From NCBI GenBank assembly GCA_002082245.2, contig NBTC02000002.1, positions 744,001 through 808,000 on the forward strand: DNA of 64,000 nucleotides, given 5' to 3'. This DNA comes from Yersinia enterocolitica. Its GTDB lineage: Bacteria > Pseudomonadota > Gammaproteobacteria > Enterobacterales > Enterobacteriaceae. The position numbers were made by a program, and so were the translations under genes. Below the pieces are notes generated by a model. It was given only the letters and a program-made list of their open reading frames with translations, was not told the DNA's origin and searched no databases. Position 1 is the first letter of the stretch. Each line of letters starts with the position of its first letter. Below are positions 19,414 through 29,325 of the stretch, piece after piece.

Positions 19414-20481
19414 ATGAAACGTGCATTAACTTTGATTGGTATGTTATTCGCAACTTGTATGGCGGGAAGTATCACCGCTGCCAATGCGACCGAGTATCCT
19501 CTGCCGCCAGCCAATAGCCGTCTGATTGGTGAAAATACTACCTATACCGTTCCAAACGATGGCCGTCCGCTTGAGGCTATTGCTGCCGATTATAAAATCG
19601 GTTTGCTGGGGATGCTCGAAGCCAACCCAGGTGCTGACCCGTATTTGCCGTTACCGGGTTCAGTATTAACTATCCCGACCCAGATGTTGCTGCCTGATAC
19701 CCCACGTGAAGGTATCGTCATCAACCTGGCTGAGCTGCGTCTTTATTACTACCCTAAAGGCCAGAACAAGGTCATCGTATATCCTATCGGTATCGGCCAG
19801 TTAGGGCGTAATACTCCGACGATGACGACGTCTGTTAGCCAGAAGATCCCGAATCCGACTTGGACACCGACTGCGAACATCCGTAAGCACTACCTGGCAC
19901 AAGGCGTTACCTTGCCATCAGTTGTTCCAGCAGGGCCGGAAAACCCAATGGGCCTGTTTGCTATGCGTCTGTCAGCCGGCGGCGGTGAGTACTTGATCCA
20001 CGGTACTAATGCCAACTTTGGTATCGGTATGCGTGTCAGCTCCGGGTGTATCCGTTTACGTCCTGATGATATCAAGGCACTGTTCAGCTCAGTACCTAAA
20101 GGTACTCGCGTACAGATAGTCAACGAACCGGTTAAATATTCCGTAGAACCTGATGGTAAACGTTATGTGGAAGTTCATCAGCCGTTGTCCCGTGTAGACA
20201 GTGATGACCCACAAACGATGCCAATTGCGATTAGCAGCAGCCTACTGAAGTTTATGAGTGACAGCCAGACTGATGCTCAAGTGGTCCAGGATGCGATTGT
20301 ACGCCGCGCTGGCATGCCCGTCATCGTAACGGTAGGTGAGACTGCCCCTGTAGAGGCTCCGGCCGCTGTAGCGCCTCAGGGCGAGCAACAGGCACAACCG
20401 CAGACAGAAGAGCAGCAACCGGCTGATGAAGCCGCACCTAAGCTGGTTCAGCCAGGTCCGGTCTACTCCGCCGCTAATTAA
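19414..20481 (+). CDS. ldtE: Periplasmic L,D-transpeptidase (YnhG type)
   Basis: YkuD-family transpeptidase acting on murein in the periplasm; E. coli LdtE (YnhG) forms 3-3 cross-links. A signal peptide covers about residues 1-25 (MKRALTLIGMLFATCMAG then an ANA site). A LysM-like segment follows (YTVPNDGRPLEAIAADYKI), then the YkuD domain with HGTNANFGIG and SSGCIRL, the catalytic Cys212. The last 50 or so residues form a Pro/Gln/Ala/Glu-rich tail, making this 355-residue protein longer than the E. coli one (334). It lies between suf and lpp as in E. coli. AGGA precedes the ATG. Confidence 0.88.
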   Translation: MKRALTLIGMLFATCMAGSITAANATEYPLPPANSRLIGENTTYTVPNDGRPLEAIAADYKIGLLGMLEANPGADPYLPLPGSVLTIPTQMLLPDTPREGIVINLAELRLYYYPKGQNKVIVYPIGIGQLGRNTPTMTTSVSQKIPNPTWTPTANIRKHYLAQGVTLPSVVPAGPENPMGLFAMRLSAGGGEYLIHGTNANFGIGMRVSSGCIRLRPDDIKALFSSVPKGTRVQIVNEPVKYSVEPDGKRYVEVHQPLSRVDSDDPQTMPIAISSSLLKFMSDSQTDAQVVQDAIVRRAGMPVIVTVGETAPVEAPAAVAPQGEQQAQPQTEEQQPADEAAPKLVQPGPVYSAAN

Positions 20482-20621
20482 GTTTTAGATGCACCTTTGC
20501 CATGGCAACTTATCCGTCGTGGCAAAGCGTGTAGCAGTAACCGCAGGATGACATGGTGAGTCAGTAGCAAAGGAAGGTCGATATCAAGGAAGGTAACGTC
20601 AGGGATTCATTTTAGCGGGGT

Positions 20622-20653
20622 AAAAAAATGGCGCACAATGTGCGCCATTTTTC
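20622..20653. terminator. Bidirectional terminator between ldtE and lpp
   Basis: ATGGCGCACA and TGTGCGCCAT form a near-perfect palindrome, flanked by seven A on the left and five T on the right. It can therefore end lpp on the minus strand and ldtE on the plus strand. Confidence 0.85.
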
Positions 20654-20670
20654 ATTTTCAGGAAGTAATA

Positions 20671-20919
<249 letters not shown>

Positions 20920-20944
20920 CTAGATTAAGTTAATCTCCATGTAG

Positions 20945-20985
20945 CGTTACAAGTATTACACAAAGTTTTTTCGAAAGAGAATAAA
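20945..20985 (-). promoter_or_regulatory. lpp promoter
   Basis: The minus strand has the -10 sequence TAATACT (20952-20958) after ACTTTGTG, and an expected start at the G at 20945. The leader ATGGAGATTAACT and the AT-rich upstream region closely resemble the strong E. coli lpp promoter and leader. Confidence 0.7.
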
Positions 20986-21171
20986 TTTTTAGTGTTAGAG
21001 GGGTTTATTTTGATCGTTCGCTCAAAGAAGCACCTTGTTTTAAAAAAAAGTTAAAAAAACGAGGCAAAACAGCCGGATTCTATGGGATAAGTCTTATTTG
21101 AAAAAATGACTTTAACGCAGTTGGGATAAAGCAGATTTTTCAGAAAGTTTATTTGGACGGTTTAAAAAAGG

Positions 21172-21199
21172 AAACGCCGCTATTGAAAGCGGCGTTTTT
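21172..21199 (-). terminator. Terminator of pykF
   Basis: AAACGCCGC and GCGGCGTTT pair around TATTGAAA. On the minus strand it is followed by TCCTTTTTT. It lies 29 bp past the pykF stop. Confidence 0.8.
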
Positions 21200-21227
21200 A
21201 ATTATCATCCGAGAGGACGTGTTGGGA

Positions 21228-22652
21228 TTATAACACGTGCACCGAAGCAGTATTGGTGGTGCCACTTGCTACCAGAGCACCAGAAACCATAACCACAACT
21301 TCGCCTTTCTGTGCCAGACCGCTGGCCAAAGCAGCTTCTTTACCGATGCGGTAGAAATCATCAGTCGAAGCAATCTTATCGACCAGTTGAGTCACCACGC
21401 CTTTAGTCAGAATAAGCTGACGTGCGGTGGTTTCATTGGTGGTCAATGCCAGAATGGTGGCGGTAGGGAAGTATTTACGCACTGATTTTGCTGATTTACC
21501 GCCACCAGTGGCAACGATAATCAGTTTTGCTTCCAGCTTTTCTGCTGTTTCTACCGCGCCACGGCAAACGGCTTCGGTGATACGCATTTTACGATTATCA
21601 TTCAGCGTATCAATGCGGCTAGGCATAATTCGGTCTGTACGCTCACAGATGGTCGCCATGATGGTGACAGACTCTAATGGGTACTTACCCTTGGCGCTTT
21701 CACCCGACAGCATCACGGCGTCTGTACCATCCAGAATGGCGTTAGCAACGTCGCCAGCTTCTGCACGGGTAGGGCGTGGGTTTTTGATCATTGAATCGAG
21801 CATTTGCGTTGCAGTGATAACAACTTTGCGAGCGCGGTTACATTTCTCAATCATCATCTTCTGCGCGAAGATAACTTCTTCAACCGGGATCTCAACACCC
21901 AGGTCACCACGGGCAACCATGATACCGTCAGATGCTTCCAGGATTTCGTCGAAGTTATTCAGACCTTCCTGGTTTTCGATTTTAGAGATGATTTGGATAT
22001 GCTCGCCACCGTGCGCTTTCAGGTGTTCGCGAATTTCCAGCACGTCTGAACGTTTACGGATAAACGAGGCTGCAACGAAGTCCACACCTTGCTCACAACC
22101 AAAGATCAGGTCAGCTTTATCTTTTTCAGCCAATGCAGGTAGCTGGATAGAAACTCCTGGCAGGTTAACGCCTTTGTTTTCACCCAGGTCACCGTTGTTC
22201 AGTACTTTACATACCACGGTACTTTCAGTGACTTCAGTCACTTCCATGCCGATCAGACCATCGTCAACCAGCACGGTATTACCAATTTTCAGGTCAGCAG
22301 CAAAACCGGGATAAGTCACAGCAACGATGTTGTCGTTACCGATAACACTTTGATCCGTGGTAAAGGTGAAAGTTTGACCGGCAACCAGGGCTGCATCTTT
22401 GCCGCCTTCCAGTTTCATGGTGCGGATTTCAGGGCCTTTGGTGTCCAGCAGGATGCCAGCTTTGTGGCCGGTTTTTGCCATGACAGTACGAATATTCTTG
22501 ATACGTTGACCATGTTCTTCATAGTCACCATGAGAAAAGTTCAAACGCATAACGTTCATGCCGGCATCAAGCAGTTTTGTCAGCATTTCTTCAGATTCGG
22601 TTTTGGGACCGATAGTACAAACAATTTTAGTCTTTTTGTCGTTCATGTTCAT
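21228..22652 (-). CDS. pykF: Pyruvate kinase I
   Basis: Converts PEP and ADP to pyruvate and ATP, the last step of glycolysis; the E. coli enzyme is activated by fructose 1,6-bisphosphate. It has 474 residues from the ATG at 22652 (an alternative ATG is at 22646). Motifs include [17 protein letters not shown] at the N-terminus, [42 protein letters not shown] with the catalytic Lys, and [12 protein letters not shown]. The C-terminal domain ([20 protein letters not shown]) is conserved. The leader is about 250 nt with a Cra-type site. Confidence 0.95.
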   Translation of the reverse strand: MNMNDKKTKIVCTIGPKTESEEMLTKLLDAGMNVMRLNFSHGDYEEHGQRIKNIRTVMAKTGHKAGILLDTKGPEIRTMKLEGGKDAALVAGQTFTFTTDQSVIGNDNIVAVTYPGFAADLKIGNTVLVDDGLIGMEVTEVTESTVVCKVLNNGDLGENKGVNLPGVSIQLPALAEKDKADLIFGCEQGVDFVAASFIRKRSDVLEIREHLKAHGGEHIQIISKIENQEGLNNFDEILEASDGIMVARGDLGVEIPVEEVIFAQKMMIEKCNRARKVVITATQMLDSMIKNPRPTRAEAGDVANAILDGTDAVMLSGESAKGKYPLESVTIMATICERTDRIMPSRIDTLNDNRKMRITEAVCRGAVETAEKLEAKLIIVATGGGKSAKSVRKYFPTATILALTTNETTARQLILTKGVVTQLVDKIASTDDFYRIGKEAALASGLAQKGEVVVMVSGALVASGTTNTASVHVL

Positions 22653-23211
22653 GAGGATTTTTCTACAAGTTGTGATGGATTAAAAACGAAAGTTCCGTTA
22701 ATGAGATCAACGGAGTGGGATCTGATTAGTGTCTGGTGTAGCGAAACGTTACAAAGAAGCAAAACATTACTAAGGATAGATGACAGTTGCGGAAGTTGAG
22801 CGGAAAACTTTAGCACGAGGCTAACCGCATGATCGGTATACGATGGCGTAAATGTGAGTTGTATTTTTTTAGCGTATCGGCAGATCAAGATGCTGAAACC
22901 ATTCAACTGAAACGACGGTTCGTATTATAAGCGGTAACTAACGGGAAATGAAATAGAAAACAGAAACTCATTGCCGTTTTTTATAAAAAGGGGGAATTAG
23001 TCGCGCAAGTATTGCGAATATTTCTTATTTTGTTGCGCAACTGGTGTGATGTTTAACATTTTTAGCCAATCCAGGGTTGAAAAACAAGCAGGAGGTGGCA
23101 GGGCGATTGGTTGATATTTATTGCTTTATCTCGGTTATATATTGCAGGGAATAGGGGGTAAAAGAGTATTGGGAAGATTAAGAAAACAGAGAGTAAACCG
23201 CAAATGCAGAG
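22653..23211. other. pykF leader and tRNA 3' flank
   Basis: About 560 bp without a gene. It holds the pykF promoter and leader and the 3' flank of the tRNA-Val cluster. The Cra-type site is the only motif I can support. Confidence 0.5.
22892..22905 (+). promoter_or_regulatory. Cra (FruR) site upstream of pykF
   Basis: GCTGAAACCATTCA fits all positions of the Cra consensus RSTGAAWCSNTHHW. It lies 240 bp upstream of the pykF start. In E. coli Cra represses pykF. A weaker look-alike, CGAAACGTTACA, occurs near 22741 but lacks the conserved TGAA. Confidence 0.6.
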
Positions 23212-23288
23212 TGGTGCGTTCTAATGGACTCGAACCATCGACCCCCACCATGTCAAGGTGGTGCTCTAACCAACTGAGCTAAGAACGC
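23212..23288 (-). tRNA. tRNA-Val (GAC)
   Basis: A 77-nt cloverleaf read on the minus strand. Acceptor stem GCGTTCT/AGAACGC, D arm AGCTCAGTTGGTTAGAGC, anticodon loop TTGACAT (anticodon GAC), T arm GGTTCGAAC, and an encoded CCA end. It is the last of three copies and sits 29 bp from the second. Confidence 0.96.
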
Positions 23289-23317
23289 ATCTAAAGATGA
23301 TAAACCTGTTGCCAGAG

Positions 23318-23394
23318 TGGTGCGTCCGAATGGACTCGAACCATCGACCCCCACCATGTCAAGGTGGTGCTCTAACCAACTGAGCTACGGACGC
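23318..23394 (-). tRNA. tRNA-Val (GAC)
   Basis: A 77-nt cloverleaf on the minus strand with anticodon GAC and encoded CCA. The acceptor stem is GCGTCCG/CGGACGC, different from the neighbouring copy at 23212. The rest is essentially identical. Confidence 0.96.
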
Positions 23395-23498
23395 ACATTA
23401 CCCTACTGACTTGACGCTACAGTGTTACCAACTGCAACGACTACTACCTTAGCGACTGAACTAACAAAATATTTAACGCTATCTACCTGCAATAAATT

Positions 23499-23575
23499 TG
23501 GTGCGTCCGAATGGACTCGAACCATCGACCCCCACCATGTCAAGGTGGTGCTCTAACCAACTGAGCTACGGACGC
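23499..23575 (-). tRNA. tRNA-Val (GAC)
   Basis: A 77-nt cloverleaf on the minus strand with anticodon GAC, encoded CCA, and the same GCGTCCG/CGGACGC acceptor stem as the copy at 23318. It is the promoter-proximal copy, separated from the next by 104 bp. E. coli has valV-valW at this place. Confidence 0.96.
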
Positions 23576-23789
23576 ATCCTCTTTTATTACTCACCATCAA
23601 TGCTGACAGCGGGGACGAATATTAACGAGCTGCCCGTCTGCTGGCAAGGGGAAAAACACAATATTCACCGCAAACTCACGTAATTGCTGCGCTTTTGCCC
23701 ATTGCGCTGTTTTTTTCTCCACCTCGGTGTTTTACGCAGTCGCGACTTGCCAATATGAATTCTGGCTGTCACGCCAGAGACTATCGGTA

Positions 23790-25163
23790 CTAATGCGCCG
23801 CCTTTTGCAGGATAAATGCTGCTGGCTGTTTTTGTAACCAGCGGATGCGCAGTGCCATTAAAATCGCCGCAGAAGTTAAGCCAATAACGAACCCAATCCA
23901 GAAACCACTTGGCCCCATGGCGGGCACGATATAATCGGTCAGCCCCAGCACGTAACCACTCGGTAACCCCAGTAACCAATAGGCAGTAAAGGTAATAAAG
24001 AAGATCGAACGTGTATCCTTATAACCACGTAGCACACCGCTACCGATTACTTGAATCGCATCCGATAGCTGGTAAATAGCGGCCAGCAACATCAAGTGCG
24101 AGGCCATCATTACCACTGCCGGTGTTTTGTTGTACAGCAAGGCAATGTGCTCGCGGAAAATAACGGTAAATACCGCAGTGACACAGGCCAGCATTAAACC
24201 CACGGCAATACTGGTATAAGCGGCCACTCTCGCTTGTTCTACCGAGCCTTGACCGAGGCGGAAACCAACACGAATGGTGGCTGCTACGCTCAGCGACATC
24301 GGTAACATAAACATTAATGAACTAAAGTTGAGCGCAATTTGGTGCCCGGCAACAGCGACAATGCCCAGAGGTGAAACCAGTAAGGCGACAACCGCGAACA
24401 GCGTCACTTCAAAGAAGAGTGCCAGAGCAACCGGCAGGCCTAGGCCACCCAAGCGTTTCATTACTTGCCAGTCCGGTGCGGCGAACCCTTTCTCCAGTTT
24501 GATATCTTGCTGTGAACGAGCGCGGGTGACATACCAGCGCATCATCAGGAACATCACCCAGTAGACTGTGCCTGTTGCCACCCCGCACCCGACGCCACCC
24601 AATGCCGGAGCACCGAATTTCCCGTAGATGAAAATATAGTTAACCGGAATATTCACGAGCAAACCAATAAAGCCGATAACCATCCCCGGCTTGGTTTTGG
24701 ATAATCCTTCACATTGATTACGTAGCACCTGGAAGAAGAGATAGCCCGGCGCACCCCACATAATGGCATGCAGGAAGCCCACGGCTTTATCTGCTAGCAC
24801 GGGGTCAATATTATGCATTTGCATAATAACGTGGTCGCTATTATATAGAACAAACATAATTAGCAGTGAAACGCAAAACGCCAGCCAAAACCCTTGCCTG
24901 ACTTGATGGGCAATTTGATTGCGACGCCCGGAACCGTTGAGCTGTGCAACTGTCGGGGTTAGTGCCAACAACAAACCATGGCCAAATAAAATAGCCGGTA
25001 ACCAGATAGAAGTACCTACCGCCACGGCAGCCATATCAGTAGCACTGACAGAACCGGCCATAATGGTGTCAACCACGCCCATGGCGGTTTGAGATAATTG
25101 CGCGATGACAACGGGAATAGCGAGAGCCAATAAGCTACGCGCTTCGACGATATACTTCTGCAC
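23790..25163 (-). CDS. mdtK: MATE multidrug efflux pump MdtK/NorM
   Basis: Cation-coupled multidrug exporter of the inner membrane. It has 457 residues with about 12 hydrophobic segments in two MatE halves. The N-terminus [20 protein letters not shown] and the [14 protein letters not shown] loop are typical of MdtK/NorM. A complete ERIC element begins 14 bp upstream of the start, between it and ribE. It lies between tRNA-Val genes and ribE, as in E. coli. Confidence 0.93.
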   Translation of the reverse strand: MQKYIVEARSLLALAIPVVIAQLSQTAMGVVDTIMAGSVSATDMAAVAVGTSIWLPAILFGHGLLLALTPTVAQLNGSGRRNQIAHQVRQGFWLAFCVSLLIMFVLYNSDHVIMQMHNIDPVLADKAVGFLHAIMWGAPGYLFFQVLRNQCEGLSKTKPGMVIGFIGLLVNIPVNYIFIYGKFGAPALGGVGCGVATGTVYWVMFLMMRWYVTRARSQQDIKLEKGFAAPDWQVMKRLGGLGLPVALALFFEVTLFAVVALLVSPLGIVAVAGHQIALNFSSLMFMLPMSLSVAATIRVGFRLGQGSVEQARVAAYTSIAVGLMLACVTAVFTVIFREHIALLYNKTPAVVMMASHLMLLAAIYQLSDAIQVIGSGVLRGYKDTRSIFFITFTAYWLLGLPSGYVLGLTDYIVPAMGPSGFWIGFVIGLTSAAILMALRIRWLQKQPAAFILQKAAH

Positions 25164-25176
25164 GTATGCACCTTTC

Positions 25177-25303
25177 TCTACCCGTCGCCCTTCAATATAC
25201 AGGGGTGTTGGCTGCCCTTGCTCACTCCAGACACTTAGTTATCTAAGCTCCTGGAGGTTCACGCGGTTGCCGCCTACCTGTATCTCGAAGTAACTTGGGT
25301 ATA
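25177..25303 (+). repeat. ERIC element between mdtK and ribE
   Basis: 127 bp from TCTACCCG to GGGTATA, with the ERIC landmarks GGTGTTGGCTGC, TATCTAAGCTCCTGGAGGTT and TTGCCGCCTACCTGTATCTC. It probably lies inside the mdtK 5' untranslated region or promoter. Confidence 0.88.
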
Positions 25304-25535
25304 ACCTAGTTATGATTTCAATAACGACTATTTATCGCGCCATGGGCGATAAATAAAATAGCGGAAAAACAATGAAGGATTGTACCTGCTCATCGCGCTT
25401 AAGCAATCTTTGTTGCTAATTATCAGCTAAATACCTCTTATCTGTTTTTTTAGTGTAAGTGGTTTGGTTTTCCTTATCTTCTGAGGCAAAATCAAGGCAA
25501 AGAAACTTTCTTTCTATAGATAAGAGGCATGGCGT

Positions 25536-26189
25536 ATGTTTACCGGTATTGTTCAAGGCACCGCGCCGGTGGTTGCCATCGAAGAAAAATCAAATTTCCG
25601 CACCCATGTAGTAGACATGCCAGCGGAGATGTTGCCTGAATTAGCGTTAGGCGCTTCTGTTGCCCACAATGGTTGCTGCCTGACAGTCACCGCCGTTGAG
25701 GGTAATCGGGTTAGCTTTGATTTAATGAAGGAGACACTGCGTATTACCAATTTGGGCGATATTAAGGTTGGTGATACCGTTAATTTGGAACGTGCGGCTA
25801 AATTCAGCGATGAAATCGGGGGGCATCTCATGTCCGGCCATATTATTTGTACTGCTGAGATTGCCAAGATATACACATCAGAAAATAATCGTCAGATCTG
25901 GTTTCGTATGCCCAGCTTTGATTTAATGAAGTATGTGTTACACAAAGGTTTTATCGGTATTGATGGTATCAGCCTAACTATTGGTGAGGTTGTGGGGAAC
26001 CGCTTCTGTGTACATCTGATACCAGAAACACTGTCGCGGACCACATTAGGTAAAAAGCGTTTGGGACATCGGGTAAATATCGAGATCGATCCACAAACCC
26101 AGGCGGTGGTGGACACGGTTGAGCGGGTATTGGCTCAGCGGGAAACTGTACTCGCTACGCCGGTAGTTGATAAGGCCACTCGCGGATAA
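25536..26189 (+). CDS. ribE: Riboflavin synthase alpha chain
   Basis: Dismutates two 6,7-dimethyl-8-ribityllumazines into riboflavin and a pyrimidine. It has 217 residues. It consists of two lumazine-binding repeats: the first from MFTGIV with [13 protein letters not shown], the second from about 98 with LMSGHI and [16 protein letters not shown]. The C-terminal helix mediates trimerisation in the family. It converges with cfa, and a bidirectional terminator separates them. The gene is also called ribC in older E. coli nomenclature. Confidence 0.94.
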   Translation: MFTGIVQGTAPVVAIEEKSNFRTHVVDMPAEMLPELALGASVAHNGCCLTVTAVEGNRVSFDLMKETLRITNLGDIKVGDTVNLERAAKFSDEIGGHLMSGHIICTAEIAKIYTSENNRQIWFRMPSFDLMKYVLHKGFIGIDGISLTIGEVVGNRFCVHLIPETLSRTTLGKKRLGHRVNIEIDPQTQAVVDTVERVLAQRETVLATPVVDKATRG

Positions 26190-26213
26190 ATGTGGGCTTA
26201 ACGTAAATAGGAT

Positions 26214-26241
26214 AGGACAGGCAGTCCACCTGTCCTCTTTT
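26214..26241. terminator. Terminator between ribE and cfa
   Basis: AGGACAGG and CCTGTCCT pair around CAGTCCA, followed by CTTTT on the plus strand. It lies in the gap between convergent genes. Confidence 0.7.
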
Positions 26242-26246
26242 AAGTA

Positions 26247-27398
26247 CTAACGCGGCACGCGAATCCCACCCTCGACCCCGTTAGGGCTGAATAATACTTG
26301 CCACAGTTGGATGTCTCTGGCGCGGAAAGCACCCGCACAGGCATTGAGATAATAGCTAAACATCCGCTCAAATCGCGACGAGTAATTCGCAGCCAGGCTC
26401 GGCCACGCGGCTTGAAAACGTTCATACCACGCCATCAGGGTGCGATCATAATCAGCGCCAAAATTGTGCCAATCTTCCATAATAAAATAAGGCTCACTGG
26501 CGTTAGCAATATGTTTTACTGACGGCAGGCAGCCATTAGGGAAGATATATTTATTAATCCACGGATCGATACTCAGATCGGTACGATTAGCACCGATAGT
26601 GTGCAGTAAGAACAAGCCATCTGGCTTCAAATTGCGGTTTACCACATCAAAATAGGTGTGATAGTTCTTTGGCCCGACATGCTCGAACATACCGACAGAA
26701 ACGATACGATCGAACTGTTCGTTCAGATCACGATAGTCTTGCAATAAAATAGTGACGTCTAAACCTTCACAGCGTTTTTGTGCCAGTTTTTGTTGTTCAG
26801 CCGAAATGGTCACACCGGAAACGGCGACGCCGTAATGCCGGGCAGCATAGGCTGCGAGGCCTCCCCAGCCACAACCGATATCGAGCAATGTCATGCCCGG
26901 AGCCAATTGAAGTTTTTCGCAGATCATCCGCAGTTTATTTTCCTGCGCTTGCTCAAGGGTCGTGGCATCTTTCCAGTAAGCGCATGAGTATTGCATATTC
27001 GAATCGAGCATTAGGCTAAACAGATCATTACCCAGATCGTAATGTTCTTTGCCAACAATCCAGGCTCTTTTCTTTGATTGCAAATTAATAATACGCGCAG
27101 CAGCAATGCGTAAAGTATCTTTGAGATGGTGTGGAAGTTGATTTTCCAGGCCAGCCCTGAGAACCCGTTGGAAAAAGATATCCAAGCGGTCACATTCCCA
27201 CCAGCCGTCCATATAACTCTCACCTAATGCCAAAGATCCTTCTTGAAGTATTCGTTTGAAAAAGTCTGGGTTATTGATTCGAATGTCGAAAGGGCGTGAG
27301 CCATTGATTTCAATATCAGCCCGATTCAGCATTTCTTGTACAATGCGAAACCAAGGGGTTTCTTGAATACTCTGGTCTTCTATACAGGATGAACTCAT
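26247..27398 (-). CDS. cfa: Cyclopropane-fatty-acyl-phospholipid synthase
   Basis: SAM-dependent enzyme that cyclopropanates unsaturated acyl chains of membrane phospholipids, mostly in stationary phase and acid stress. It has 383 residues. The SAM motif LLDIGCGWGG is at about 171-180; VGMFEHVGPKNY and the C-terminal YYLNACAGAFRARDIQLWQV are family hallmarks. Gene order ribE-cfa-punC is as in E. coli. Confidence 0.94.
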   Translation of the reverse strand: MSSSCIEDQSIQETPWFRIVQEMLNRADIEINGSRPFDIRINNPDFFKRILQEGSLALGESYMDGWWECDRLDIFFQRVLRAGLENQLPHHLKDTLRIAAARIINLQSKKRAWIVGKEHYDLGNDLFSLMLDSNMQYSCAYWKDATTLEQAQENKLRMICEKLQLAPGMTLLDIGCGWGGLAAYAARHYGVAVSGVTISAEQQKLAQKRCEGLDVTILLQDYRDLNEQFDRIVSVGMFEHVGPKNYHTYFDVVNRNLKPDGLFLLHTIGANRTDLSIDPWINKYIFPNGCLPSVKHIANASEPYFIMEDWHNFGADYDRTLMAWYERFQAAWPSLAANYSSRFERMFSYYLNACAGAFRARDIQLWQVLFSPNGVEGGIRVPR

Positions 27399-27721
27399 AG
27401 CTTCTCCATCACTTTCTTCTGACTTATGACCCGCGATATATGCAGATTCATACCAATAAGGTTGTTGTGACCTTGGTGTCTAATATCCATAACGGACAGA
27501 GGAAGATTAAGAAGAAACCCTAATAAAGATTGATTTAGGGTAACTCATCCATAAGCGTAAATGTGACGCAATCCACGCGCACAGAAAGTACTTAAGATAA
27601 TGCTTTTTTTTAATGATATCGTAATTGGTTAAATCGAGTATAGGCTTGCCGGGAGGCTTTCTCAATAATAAATCACACCCGGCTCACGTGTTCCTTAGTG
27701 ACTATTTCTATTGGAAATTAA
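27399..27721. other. cfa upstream region
   Basis: About 320 bp of AT-rich sequence that must contain the cfa promoter(s). In E. coli cfa has a long leader that is an sRNA target including RydC; I cannot place the equivalent here. Confidence 0.4.
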
Positions 27722-27909
27722 TTCACTTCGTCCTTGATGCTACCGCTGTGTTAGCGGCTCTCGTTACTTAGCCCATCCTTGGGTCTCGCCTCTATCAGGC
27801 TGCCGCTTGCAGCGTTCAAATCGATTTCCGACCCGAATCATTCCTTATCCAGGCTCACCGTGGTTCATTCGTTTGTTGCTTTGCTGTAACACCGATGACG
27901 TTGGGCATC
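27722..27909 (+). repeat. ERIC-type element with internal insertion, overlapping the punC 3' end
   Basis: The left part (CTTGATGCTACCGCTGTGTT) and right part (ATCCAGGCTCACCGTGGTTC, then TTTGCTGTAACACC) align with ERIC. Between them is a segment TTACTTAGCCCATCCTTGGG ... CGCCTCTATCAGGC shared with the element at 49223-49406 and the remnant at 12160. The ends are degenerate, so the limits are approximate. The punC stop codon (27855) lies inside it. Confidence 0.7.
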
Positions 27910-29099
27910 GGATTAGTATCATTTTTTTCTTTTCGCAATGCGTAGCAATGAATGCCATATCCTAAAAACGCCAGCACCACGGTCGACAGCATCACGGTCA
28001 CTGTTGCCAGCAATGGCTGGCTGATATAGGCCGATACCAACATACTGGCAACAAAACATAACCCGAGCTGAAGCGTATTTTGCAGCGCGGCTGCTTTACC
28101 GGTGTTAGCTGGAAAAGGCATTAATGCATTCGCTACGATAATAGGGTAGCAGGCACCATTCACCAGCGCCATTATGCAGAATGGAATAAGTAAGGTCAGC
28201 AGCGTCGGCGTGGTTAACGTTGCTATCAGATAAAGTGCAATCATGCTGATTGCATATCCCGCCAACAGCCACGGCAGCAAGGTATTACCCTTGATTCGGG
28301 AAAGAGCACTGCGACAACCAAATCCACCTAACAGGAAGGCCAGGGTCTGGGGGACATAACTTAATCCGATGACATTCGGGCTATAACCCATATCACCCAG
28401 AATAAAAGGTGAACCGGTTAACCAGGCAAAGAAACCGGCACTACAGGCAGCAAACATCATCACGTTGCCACTAAATGTTGCCGACTTAAGCAACTGCCAG
28501 AAACTGATGTTGGTGCTAATGCGTGCAGCATTATCTTGTGCGGTTTTTTTGCGTTCGTTCAACCGCGCCGTTGGGATCAATAGCAGCAACGTAACGGCCA
28601 GTAGCACTACAAAAATTGAACGCCAACTGAAGTGGTTTAATAACCAGGCACCCAGTAGCGGAGCTAACGCGGGAGAGAGTGCTACGAGCGGCATAATGGT
28701 GGCAAACACGCGATTGGCCTTGCCATCGCGATAACGGTCTACCACTAACGCCTGCCAACTTACAGCAGCAGAACACACCCCTACCGCCTGAATAAAGCGG
28801 AGTACCAATAATTGTGTCGCATTTTCAACCCATAAAATCCCCAGACAACCGATGGCAAATAACGCCAAACCGGCTAACAGTACCGGTTTACGGCCTAACT
28901 TATCCGATACGGGTCCCCAGATAAGCTGAGCGATAGCAAAACCGGCGAGGAAGATACTTAAGCTGGCACTGATGGCGCCGGCAGACGTTTGAAGCTCTTG
29001 TTGCATTGCGCCAAAAGCGGGTAGATACATGTCAGTGGCCAAATAGCCCAACATACTCAGACCGGCCAGATAGAACATAAAACCAGACGACGTTTTCAT
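27855..29099 (-). CDS. punC: MFS purine nucleoside transporter PunC
   Basis: Inner-membrane drug/H+ antiporter-type MFS protein; E. coli PunC (YdhC) has been described as a purine nucleoside importer. It has 414 residues, about 11 more than E. coli, because the last 15 or so codons ([15 protein letters not shown]) are read from the ERIC element that also supplies the stop. Twelve hydrophobic segments are visible; the MFS loop motif [16 protein letters not shown] is near residues 62-77. Divergent from punR and between cfa and purR as in E. coli. Confidence 0.85.
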   Translation of the reverse strand: MKTSSGFMFYLAGLSMLGYLATDMYLPAFGAMQQELQTSAGAISASLSIFLAGFAIAQLIWGPVSDKLGRKPVLLAGLALFAIGCLGILWVENATQLLVLRFIQAVGVCSAAVSWQALVVDRYRDGKANRVFATIMPLVALSPALAPLLGAWLLNHFSWRSIFVVLLAVTLLLLIPTARLNERKKTAQDNAARISTNISFWQLLKSATFSGNVMMFAACSAGFFAWLTGSPFILGDMGYSPNVIGLSYVPQTLAFLLGGFGCRSALSRIKGNTLLPWLLAGYAISMIALYLIATLTTPTLLTLLIPFCIMALVNGACYPIIVANALMPFPANTGKAAALQNTLQLGLCFVASMLVSAYISQPLLATVTVMLSTVVLAFLGYGIHCYALRKEKNDTNPMPNVIGVTAKQQTNEPR

Positions 29100-29112
29100 T
29101 CTTTATTTCTCT

Positions 29113-29165
29113 TTATATCCTTGGTCTTTGAAACCGCAGAGGTGTTAGCAGCGGCTCCAATGACG
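29113..29165 (+). repeat. Left-half ERIC remnant upstream of punC
   Basis: TATCCTTGGTCTTTGAAACC then GCAGAGGTGTTAGCAGC aligns with the first 45-50 bp of the ERIC copies here. The right half is absent. It lies just upstream of the punC start. Confidence 0.45.
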
Positions 29166-29325
29166 TTGGCTAAATTATAATTTTTGCAGGCAAAACTTCT
29201 GTTATAGAAAATTAATTGCGGAGGGCATTCTATCCGCTGCGATATTCTGTTGTGAAACGGTAATATTTGCACCATGCTATTAAAAAATTTGATAGCAAAT
29301 TGGTGATGTAAAAAGGTGAAAAACT

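Noticed and set aside
21427-22314. 295-codon plus-strand ORF opposite pykF
   Set aside because: It is antisense to a perfectly conserved enzyme gene, and its serine- and arginine-rich translation is typical of a shadow frame.
23498-23683. 61-codon ORF at the tRNA cluster
   Set aside because: Its first half is the reverse complement of a tRNA-Val gene.
25320-25535. FMN riboswitch upstream of ribE
   Set aside because: No conserved RFN-element sequence is visible; in enterobacteria it is upstream of ribB, not ribE.
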